Shown in pieces: positions 44,976 to 51,973 of a DNA stretch of 64,000 nucleotides (its first letter is position 1; every line of letters begins with the position of its first letter). A program made the translations under genes and the position numbers. Under the pieces are notes generated by a model, which was given only the letters and a program-made list of their open reading frames with translations, had not been told where the DNA came from and made no database searches. The DNA is from an uncultured Acetobacteraceae bacterium (GTDB taxonomy: Bacteria > Pseudomonadota > Alphaproteobacteria > Acetobacterales > Acetobacteraceae): positions 20,857 through 84,856 of the forward strand of contig CALMVI010000080.1 of NCBI GenBank assembly GCA_937873095.1, written 5' to 3'.

Positions 44976-45022
44976 CAGCAGACCGCGTTCAGGTGGAATC
45001 GCCTGAACGCGTGACCCTGCTC
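44976..45022. repeat. Palindromic repeat R3, copy 1
   Basis: Arms CGCGTTCAGG and CCTGAACGCG flank the centre TGGAATCG, with outer words GCAGCAG on the left and CTGCTC on the right. It is the first of three copies in 5 kb and lies in the gap between the XRE-cupin regulator and the TonB receptor. Confidence 0.8.
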
Positions 45023-45109
45023 GCCGAAGAAAGGGAACCTCCAGCCGCCGCTGCACGGACGCACAACGCATTAACCAGATTTGCCGAAACGCGTTGACTT
45101 TATCCTCAA

Positions 45110-45127
45110 CAGGACGATAGCGTCCTG
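45110..45127. promoter_or_regulatory. Palindrome over the receptor promoter, probable XRE operator
   Basis: CAGGACG (45110-45116), ATAG, CGTCCTG (45121-45127) is a perfect 7+7 inverted repeat overlapping the predicted -10 of the receptor promoter. The right half with flanks recurs at 44861-44873 over the regulator's own ribosome binding site. Confidence 0.55.
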
Positions 45128-45192
45128 ACCGGACTACCAAGCGCCGCCGATGCATCCTCGGGCGGAGGATCTCTGGCTGGAGGGGGGCTGGC

Positions 45193-47529
45193 ATGCAGCG
45201 CGTATCTGTACGTTCGTACGCCGCGGCCGCGATGGCCTCGCTTGCCGCGTCCGCCGCAGCGCAGACGCCGGCCGCATCGCCCTCGACGGCGCGCTCGACG
45301 AACTCGCCGAGCGGGCCGCTCGCAGATGCGCCCAACTCGAAGACCGTCGAGCAGATCGTCGTCACCGCCAACAAGCGGCGGGAGCTGCAGCGCCTGGTGG
45401 CCAACAGCGTCACCGCCATTTCGGGCCGCGACCTGGCGCGGCGGCAGGAGATCAGCCTCCAGGATCTCGCAGCACAGGTGCCCGGCCTGTCGCTCGAAGC
45501 CGACGACAAGACAGCGGTGCGCATCATCCTGCGCGGCCTCAACACCGGCAGCCCTGGCGCGACGGTGGCCACCGTGATCGACGACGTGCCGACCAACGCC
45601 ACCGGCGGGCAGACCGATGCGGCCGTCAACTCGCCGAACTACGACACCTATGACCTGCAAAGGATCGAGGTGCTGCGCGGGCCGCAGAGTTCGCTGTACG
45701 GCGCCACTGCGGAGGGTGGGCTGGTCAAATACGTGACCAACGCCCCCGATCCCACCGCCTATTCCGGGTCGCTGGAAGCCGGCATCAACGGCAGCACCGA
45801 CGGCGGCATCGGCGGTGCGTTGCGCGGCTTTGCCAACTTCCCGCTGCTGGACGGCAAGGCGGCGCTGCGCGTCAGCGCGTGGAACGACTGGTTCCCCGGC
45901 TACGTCGACGACCCCGAGCGCGGCAAGAGCAACGCCAACAGCGCCCAGCAATATGGCTGGCGCGCGTCCCTGCTGGTGACGCCGACCGCCGATCTCTCGA
46001 TCCGGCTGACGGCGGAACGACAGACGCTGATCAGCAACGACGCCGACGACATCCAGGTCGCCGGCGCGGCGCTGACGCCGACGGCCCCGCCCGCCAACCA
46101 GCTCGACATCCTGCACGGCCTGGTCAACACCACCGCGCTGCCGCAGCCGAGCCAGAACGAGTCAGGTGTCTACTACGGCAACCTCAACTACGATCTCGGC
46201 TGGGCCAGCCTCACCTCGCTGACCAGCTTCGCGTTCAACAACTTCCGCAGCCTGTTCGACTTCTCGAACCTCAACCTGGCGCCGGGCGTGACATACGCCA
46301 CCTACCTGCAACAGGCGGCGTATGGCGTGCCGCTCTATCTCGGCGAACGGCAGAACTCGAACGGCGACAAGTTCAACCAGGAGGTGCGCCTGGCCTCCGA
46401 CCCCGGCCTGCAGCTGCTGGGTCGCGACCTGAACTGGCTCGGCGGCTTCTACTACACGCATGAAAACACGTCGTTCCTGCAAGGCTACGACGCGCATAGC
46501 GCGGCCGACATCAACGACATCCTCACCCAGCCCTTGCCCGGCGGCCAGATCGCCCAATACAGCTCGCTGTCGGAATGGGCGGTCTTCGGCCAGGTCGACT
46601 ACACCATCCTGCCGCGGTTCGACGTGGCCCTTGGCGGCCGCTTCAGCGGCACCGCGCAGCGTGCGCAGACGATCAGCTTCAACGGCGCGCTCAGCGGCGC
46701 TGCCAAGGTCAACCCGGAACTTGGTTCCAACGATCACGACGCACTCTACTCCGTCGCTCCGCGCTGGCGGCCGACCGACGACACCGTGCTCTACGCGCGC
46801 ATCGCCACCGGCTATCGGCCCGGCGGCCCGAACATCCTGATCCCTGGCGTGACCACCGAGCCGCCGGCCTTCCAGCCGGACCACACCGTCAACTACGAGC
46901 TCGGCTGGCGGCAGGATTTCTTTGCCAAGTCGGTGACGGTGGACATCACCGGCTTCTACATCAACTGGCGCAACGTCCAGATACTCTCCGAATTCACCAC
47001 GCCCGAAGGCGTTTTCAGCGTGGACGGCAATGCCGGTGCCGCCGTCAGCAAGGGCGTGGAATGGAGCTTCAACTGGGTGCCGCTGTCCGGCCTGAAGCTG
47101 AGCGCGGTTGGCGACTACACCGACGCGCGGCTGACCGTGAACGCCCCGGGGCTGGGTGGTGCCGCAGGCGACTACCTGCCCTACGTGCCCGATGTCAGCA
47201 GCAGCGTGAACGTGGAGTACAGCTGGCCCGCTTTCGCCGATTTCGAAGCCTTCGTTTCCGGAACATGGAGCTACACCGGCAAGCGCTACAGCGGTTTCTC
47301 GGCCACGCCGAGTGTCGTCGTGTCGCACGCGCTGCTGCCGGGCTACAACACCGGCGCGCTGCGGGCAGGATTGGAAAACCGTCGCTACAGTCTCGAAGCG
47401 TTCGTCAACAACATCAGCGACGAACGCGGCATCACCTTCTACCAGAGCTATGGCGGCGCCAACCAGACCGGCCAGGCGACGATCATCCAGCCGCGCATCA
47501 TCGGTTTGACCGCGCGGGTGAAGTTCTAG
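45193..47529 (+). CDS. TonB-dependent receptor of the peptide/D-glutamate locus
   Basis: This is a 778-residue TonB-dependent receptor. The signal peptide (MQRVSVRSYAAAAMASLAAS to AAAQ) is followed by a Ser/Ala-rich linker and the plug start EQIVVTANKRRELQRLVANS, which may include the TonB box, then RGPQSSLYGATAEGGLVKYV. The barrel ends in GLTARVKF. A strong GGAGGGGGG site precedes ATG 45193. It is divergent from the XRE-cupin regulator and followed by a periplasmic serine hydrolase, DgcN, a permease, a peptidase and an epimerase, so its cargo is probably a peptide or glycopeptide containing D-amino acids. Its stop codon is the first base group of an R3 palindrome. Confidence 0.9.
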   Translation: MQRVSVRSYAAAAMASLAASAAAQTPAASPSTARSTNSPSGPLADAPNSKTVEQIVVTANKRRELQRLVANSVTAISGRDLARRQEISLQDLAAQVPGLSLEADDKTAVRIILRGLNTGSPGATVATVIDDVPTNATGGQTDAAVNSPNYDTYDLQRIEVLRGPQSSLYGATAEGGLVKYVTNAPDPTAYSGSLEAGINGSTDGGIGGALRGFANFPLLDGKAALRVSAWNDWFPGYVDDPERGKSNANSAQQYGWRASLLVTPTADLSIRLTAERQTLISNDADDIQVAGAALTPTAPPANQLDILHGLVNTTALPQPSQNESGVYYGNLNYDLGWASLTSLTSFAFNNFRSLFDFSNLNLAPGVTYATYLQQAAYGVPLYLGERQNSNGDKFNQEVRLASDPGLQLLGRDLNWLGGFYYTHENTSFLQGYDAHSAADINDILTQPLPGGQIAQYSSLSEWAVFGQVDYTILPRFDVALGGRFSGTAQRAQTISFNGALSGAAKVNPELGSNDHDALYSVAPRWRPTDDTVLYARIATGYRPGGPNILIPGVTTEPPAFQPDHTVNYELGWRQDFFAKSVTVDITGFYINWRNVQILSEFTTPEGVFSVDGNAGAAVSKGVEWSFNWVPLSGLKLSAVGDYTDARLTVNAPGLGGAAGDYLPYVPDVSSSVNVEYSWPAFADFEAFVSGTWSYTGKRYSGFSATPSVVVSHALLPGYNTGALRAGLENRRYSLEAFVNNISDERGITFYQSYGGANQTGQATIIQPRIIGLTARVKF

Positions 47530-47576
47530 AGCAGATCCCGGTCAGACGGAATCGTCTGATCGGGTAAAGGATGCTC
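47529..47576. repeat. Palindromic repeat R3, copy 2
   Basis: Arms CCCGGTCAGAC and GTCTGATCGGG flank GGAATC, with outer words GAGCAGAT and GGATGCTC. The arms differ from copies 1 and 3 on both sides yet still pair with one wobble. The element begins in the receptor stop codon. Confidence 0.85.
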
Positions 47577-47602
47577 GCAGCAGCTCGAAGGTGCGATCCG
47601 GT

Positions 47603-49669
47603 ATGGACAAGGCAAACGGCTCTCTCTTGAAAAGAATCAAGACGCTATCGTTCGTCACCCATGTTTGGCTGACAATTGCGGCAAGCGGCCTCACGCTGCT
47701 GAGCCCCTGCCTTGCACAGCAGACTCCCAGTCTGACGCCGCAAAGCCCCGCTTCGCCCACCTCCGTGTCTCCCGCCGTGCCGTCGGTGCAGCCGTCGCCC
47801 GCACAGCCCGCCCCGCTGCTGAGCAAGCAGGACCTGGACGCCTGGCTCGACGGCTACATGCCCTATGCGCTGGCGCGCGGCGACGTGGCCGGCGCCGTCG
47901 TGGTGGTGGTCAAGGACGGTCAGGTGCTGACCGAGAAAGGCTACGGATACGCCGACATGGCCGGCCAACGGCCGGTCGATCCGGAGACCACGCTGTTCCG
48001 GCCTGGCTCGGTGTCGAAACTGTTCACCTGGACAGCGGCGATGCAGATGGTCGAGGCGGGCAAGGTGAGCCTCGACCAGGACGTCAACACGTACCTCGAT
48101 TTCAGGATACCACCGTACCAGAGCCAGCCCGTCACCTTGCGGAACCTGATGACGCACACGGCGGGATTCGAGGAAACCAACAAGGAGCTGATCTTCGCCG
48201 AACCGGCGCCCGAGCCCAAGCTGGACGCCTATCTCAAAAGCCACCTGCCGGCGCGGATCTTTCCGCCCGGCCAGGTGCCCGCCTATTCGAACTATGGCGC
48301 GACGCTCGCCGGCTACATCGTGCAGCGCGTGTCGGGCGAGACGTTCGACGATTACATCGAGAGGCACATCTTCGCGCCGCTCGGCATGCAGCACGCAACC
48401 TTTCGCCAGCCGTTGCCGGCCGCGCTGAAGCCGCTGATGAGCAAGGGTTACGAAAAGGCGGACGGACCGGCCAAGACGCAGGAGGTGGTGGGGCCTGCGC
48501 CCGCCGGCAGCTCGGCCATCTCGGGCGGCGACATGGCGCGCTTCATGATCGCGCATCTGCAGGACGGCGAGTACAACGGCCAGCGCATCCTGCAGGCCGC
48601 GACCGCGCAGCTGATGCACAGCACGGCGCTGAACAACATCCCGCCGCTGAACAGCATGCTGCTCGGCTTCTACCAGATGAACCGCAACGGCCATCGCATC
48701 ATCGGCCATGGCGGCGACTCGCAGTGGTTCCACAGCGAACTGTCACTGTTCCTCGACGACCATGTCGGCATGTTCGTGTCGATGAACAGCGTCGGCGTCG
48801 ACGGGGCGGCCGGCCCGATCCGCCAGGCGCTGCGCGAAGCCATCACCGACCGCTACTTCCCCGGGCCGGAGCCACAGAAACCGCTGGACGCGGCAGCGGC
48901 GCGTTCGAACGGTGCAAAGCTTGCCGGCACCTTCGTCACGTCGCGGCGTGAGGAAACCAGCTTCTTCTCCCTGCTGTATTACCTGCTGGAGGCGGCGCCG
49001 GTCAGCGTCGGGGATGACGGGCGCCTGACGATCGGCGGCGAGAAGGGCCTGTCCGGCCAGCCACAGCATTTCGCGGCGGTGGCGCCGATGATGTGGCAGG
49101 GTCAGGGCGAGAAGACGCGATTGGCCGCCAGGCTCGCCAATGGCAGCGTGGCCGTCTGGGGCGACGACAACACGCCGTTCGAGGTGTTCATGCCGGTGCC
49201 GCTGGCCAAGGACGCCACCTGGCTGAAACCGGCGCTTTTCGCGTCCGTCGCGGCGTTGCTGCTGACCGCGCTGTTCTGGCCGGTGAACGCGCTGTATCGC
49301 CGGCGCTACGGCGCACAACTGACGTTGCGGGGCGCGCAGGCGGTCAGCTACCGCGTGACGCGGGTGGCCGCATTGCTGGACGCGGTGCTGATGATCGCCT
49401 GGCCGATCACCATGGTGGTGATGTTCCAGACCTTCGCGCTGAACGGCACATTCGATCCGCTGTTGACGGTGCTGCACTGGGCCACGATCGTGGTGTTTCC
49501 CTTGGCCCTGCTGGTGTTCCTCTGGAACGCCGTCGTGGTGTGGACCTCGCGGCCCGGTCTGCGCGGCCTGTTTGCGCGACTGTGGAGCCTGGTGCTGGTG
49601 CTGTCGGGAGTGGTGCTGGTGTGGACCGGAGCGGTCTTCCACCTCATCGGCACCGGGCTGACCTACTAG
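47603..49669 (+). CDS. Exported serine hydrolase (beta-lactamase fold) with C-terminal membrane helices
   Basis: This is a 688-residue protein. An N-terminal hydrophobic segment (VWLTIAASGLTLLSPCLAQQ) acts as a signal peptide, and a Pro/Ser/Gln-rich linker leads to a serine beta-lactamase-type domain with SVSK as the nucleophile motif and YSNYG as the tyrosine motif. The last ~160 residues hold about four membrane helices (KPALFASVAALLLTALFWPV and following), so the catalytic domain is anchored on the periplasmic face. Related enzymes include D-aminopeptidases and DD-peptidases, which suits a locus for D-amino-acid peptides. ATG 47603 is preferred over GTG 47591. The stop codon opens an R3 palindrome. 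Confidence 0.88.
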   Translation: MDKANGSLLKRIKTLSFVTHVWLTIAASGLTLLSPCLAQQTPSLTPQSPASPTSVSPAVPSVQPSPAQPAPLLSKQDLDAWLDGYMPYALARGDVAGAVVVVVKDGQVLTEKGYGYADMAGQRPVDPETTLFRPGSVSKLFTWTAAMQMVEAGKVSLDQDVNTYLDFRIPPYQSQPVTLRNLMTHTAGFEETNKELIFAEPAPEPKLDAYLKSHLPARIFPPGQVPAYSNYGATLAGYIVQRVSGETFDDYIERHIFAPLGMQHATFRQPLPAALKPLMSKGYEKADGPAKTQEVVGPAPAGSSAISGGDMARFMIAHLQDGEYNGQRILQAATAQLMHSTALNNIPPLNSMLLGFYQMNRNGHRIIGHGGDSQWFHSELSLFLDDHVGMFVSMNSVGVDGAAGPIRQALREAITDRYFPGPEPQKPLDAAAARSNGAKLAGTFVTSRREETSFFSLLYYLLEAAPVSVGDDGRLTIGGEKGLSGQPQHFAAVAPMMWQGQGEKTRLAARLANGSVAVWGDDNTPFEVFMPVPLAKDATWLKPALFASVAALLLTALFWPVNALYRRRYGAQLTLRGAQAVSYRVTRVAALLDAVLMIAWPITMVVMFQTFALNGTFDPLLTVLHWATIVVFPLALLVFLWNAVVVWTSRPGLRGLFARLWSLVLVLSGVVLVWTGAVFHLIGTGLTY

Positions 49670-49715
49670 AGCAGATCGCGTTCAGCTGGAATCACCTGAA
49701 CGCGTGAATCTGCTC
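49669..49715. repeat. Palindromic repeat R3, copy 3
   Basis: GAGCAGAT (49669-49676) and CGCGTTCAG (49677-49685) pair with CTGAACGCG (49696-49704) and ATCTGCTC (49708-49715), around the centre with GGAATCA. It begins in the stop codon of the serine hydrolase and ends 22 bases before the DgcN-type gene. Confidence 0.88.
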
Positions 49716-49736
49716 GCCGAAACAACGAGGTGGACC

Positions 49737-50861
49737 ATGACCGGTGAGCCGTTTCGAGCCGGTCATGGTCTGGGCGCCGGCGATGCAGCCGATCGCGACG
49801 GAGGCCCGCCGGCCCGCATGACAGACAAGCCGACCACCCGCGCCACCCTCCTGCCGCAGCCATACCTGCTGTTTCTCGGCGACAGCACGGAGGCCAGCTT
49901 CGCCAAGACGGCATTCGGCCTGTCGCACTGGGCGCCTGAGCGGTGCGTGGCGGAGTTCGCGCTGCCGGAGGCTACCGTCACCACCGGCTTGCCGTCGCTA
50001 TCGCCGGCGCAGGCCTATGCGGCGGGCGCGCGTGCTCTGGTGATCGGGGTGGCCAATGCCGGCGGCTACGTGCCGGATTGCTGGATACCGGCGCTGGTCG
50101 CCGCGTTGGAAGCGGGGCTCGACATCGTCAGCGGGATGCACACGAGGATCGGCAGCATCGACGTCGTGCTGGAAGCGGCGAACCGGCTCGGCCGGCGATT
50201 GTACGAACTGCGTGTGCCGCCGGACAACATCCCCGTGGCGACCGGCCGCAAACGCTCCGGCCGACGGCTGCTGACCGTCGGCACCGATTGCGCGCTGGGC
50301 AAGAAATACACGGCGCTGGCGCTGGCGCGCGCCTTCGCCGCGCGCGGCGTGCCGGCCGATTTTCGCGCGACCGGGCAGACCGGCATCCTGATTGCCGGTG
50401 GCGGCATTCCGATGGATGCGGTGGTGTCCGATTTCGAGGCGGGGGCGGCGGAGATGCTCAGCCCGGACGCGCCGCCCGACCATTGGGACGTGATCGAAGG
50501 GCAGGGCTCGATCTTTCATCCATCCTTCGCCGCCGTCTCGCTGGGGTTGCTGCACGGGAGCCAGCCGGACGTGATCGTGGTGTGCCACCAGCCCGGCCGG
50601 ACGACGATGGCGGGGATGCAGGGCTACGACGTGCCGAGCCTGGAGGAGACGGTGGAGCTGACGTTGCGCCTGGGCGGCCGGACGAACCCGGCGATACGCT
50701 GCGGCGGCATCAGCCTCAATACCGCGCATCTCGACCCCGACGCGAGCGCGCGCGTGCTGCGGGAGGCGACCGAGACGACCGGCCTGCCTGCGGCCGACCC
50801 GATCCGCCAGGGCCCGGCCTTCGAACGCCTGGTGGCGAGCTGCCTCGGCCTGCCGGCGTGA
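49737..50861 (+). CDS. dgcN: DgcN-type D-glutamate N-acetyltransferase (DUF1611)
   Basis: This is a 374-residue DUF1611 protein. The family start PYLLFLGDSTEASFAKTAFG appears at about residue 40, followed by GMHTRIGSI, the P-loop-like LLTVGTDCALGKKYTALALA, DFRATGQTGILIAGGGIPMD and DVIEGQGSIFHPSFA. DgcN acetylates D-glutamate, and the product is racemised by DgcA to N-acetyl-L-glutamate; a DgcA-type enzyme is present at 54122. ATG 49737 has GAGG six bases upstream. ATG 49818 would give the usual family N-terminus and may be the true start. It is coupled to the permease by a GTGA overlap. The family is secure; the D-Glu substrate is inferred from the pair. Confidence 0.85.
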   Translation: MTGEPFRAGHGLGAGDAADRDGGPPARMTDKPTTRATLLPQPYLLFLGDSTEASFAKTAFGLSHWAPERCVAEFALPEATVTTGLPSLSPAQAYAAGARALVIGVANAGGYVPDCWIPALVAALEAGLDIVSGMHTRIGSIDVVLEAANRLGRRLYELRVPPDNIPVATGRKRSGRRLLTVGTDCALGKKYTALALARAFAARGVPADFRATGQTGILIAGGGIPMDAVVSDFEAGAAEMLSPDAPPDHWDVIEGQGSIFHPSFAAVSLGLLHGSQPDVIVVCHQPGRTTMAGMQGYDVPSLEETVELTLRLGGRTNPAIRCGGISLNTAHLDPDASARVLREATETTGLPAADPIRQGPAFERLVASCLGLPA

Positions 50862-51973
50862 GCCAGCAGAGCACCTGGTTCCAGCGTTTCGTGCTGCCGG
50901 CGCTGGCGTTCAAGGCGGTGGTGATCGGCGGCGGCTACGCGACCGGCCGCGAGCTGGCCGAGTACTTCCTCCCGAGCGGACCGCGCGGCGGGCTACTTGG
51001 CATGGCGGTGGCCACCTGCGTCTGGAGCCTCGTCTGCGTTCTCACGTTCCTGTTCGCGCGCGCCACGGGAAGTGCTGACTACGACAGTTTCTTCCGCCAC
51101 CTGCTCGGCCGTTTCGGTGTCGGTTTCGAGGCGACCTATCTGCTGTTCCTGATCGTCCTGCTGGCGGTGTTTGGCGCTGCGGCGGGTGCGATCGGCTCGG
51201 CCGGTGTCGGCGCGCCGCCGCTTGCCGGCACGGTGCTGCTGATGGCGTCGATCGCCCTCGTGGCCGCCTATGGCAACAGCGCCGTGGAACGCCTGTTCGC
51301 ATACGTCTCCATCCTGCTCTACGCCACCTACGCGGTTTTCCTGTTGCTGTGCCTGGGCAGTTTCGGTGGCGCCATTGCCGGCGCCTATGCCAGCCATCCC
51401 GAGATCGGAGCCGGCTGGGCGGCGGGCGGCGTCACCTATGCCGGCTACAACGTGATCGGCGCGGTGATCATCCTGCCAGCGACACGGCACATGACCAGCG
51501 ACCGCGACGCGGTGGTCGCCGGGCTGCTGTGCGGGCCGCTGGCGATGCTTCCTGCCGCATTGTTCTTCGTGTGCATGGCGGCGTTCTACCCGGACATCGC
51601 GAACGCCACGCTGCCGTCCGACGTCCTTCTCCGCCATCTGCACGCGCCTGTGTTTCGTCTGGCCTTCCAGGCGATGATCTTTGCCGCATTGCTGGAATGC
51701 GGCACCGGCATGGTGCATGCGGTCAACGAACGCGTGTCGAAACGCTGGCGCGACGGCAGGACCGTGCGGCTGGCAACCACGCTGGCGCTGCTGGTGGTCT
51801 CGATCTTTCTGGCGGGGCAGTTCGGGCTGGTGACGCTGATCGCCCGGTTCTATCGCGTGTTGGCCTGGGTTTTCCTGGCGATTTACGTGCTGCCGGTGCT
51901 GACGCTTGGCGTGTGGCGGCTGCTTGTGTGGAGGAGGCAGAGTGATGCGAGGAAGCAAGCGGTTCTTTTTTGA
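50858..51973 (+). CDS. YkvI-type membrane permease
   Basis: This is a 371-residue integral membrane protein with about ten helices, of the YkvI group distantly related to amino-acid/sodium symporters of the LeuT fold. The N-terminal KAVVIGGGYATGRELAEYFL carries the unwound-helix glycine motif, and VTYAGYNVIGAVIILPATRH lies in the middle. The GTG start overlaps the dgcN stop. Placed between a D-glutamate acetyltransferase and a peptidase, it is a good candidate for D-glutamate or small-peptide uptake across the inner membrane. No YkvI protein has a firmly known substrate to my knowledge. Its final 29 bases overlap the peptidase gene start. Confidence 0.85.
   Translation: MSQQSTWFQRFVLPALAFKAVVIGGGYATGRELAEYFLPSGPRGGLLGMAVATCVWSLVCVLTFLFARATGSADYDSFFRHLLGRFGVGFEATYLLFLIVLLAVFGAAAGAIGSAGVGAPPLAGTVLLMASIALVAAYGNSAVERLFAYVSILLYATYAVFLLLCLGSFGGAIAGAYASHPEIGAGWAAGGVTYAGYNVIGAVIILPATRHMTSDRDAVVAGLLCGPLAMLPAALFFVCMAAFYPDIANATLPSDVLLRHLHAPVFRLAFQAMIFAALLECGTGMVHAVNERVSKRWRDGRTVRLATTLALLVVSIFLAGQFGLVTLIARFYRVLAWVFLAIYVLPVLTLGVWRLLVWRRQSDARKQAVLF

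Larger units (their letters stand above)
44860..45192. promoter_or_regulatory. Divergent regulatory region of the peptide/D-glutamate locus
   Basis: This 333-base gap holds no gene. A 13-base motif, AT[C/A]GCGTCCTGAC, occurs at 44861-44873 beside the regulator start and at 45117-45129. The second copy is half of a palindrome, CAGGACG (45110-45116) and CGTCCTG (45121-45127). A candidate sigma-70 promoter for the receptor reads TTGACT (45094-45099), 16-base spacer, GATAGC (45116-45121), so the palindrome overlaps its -10. An R3 palindromic repeat fills 44976-45022. The receptor ribosome binding site GGAGGGGGG follows. Confidence 0.6.
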
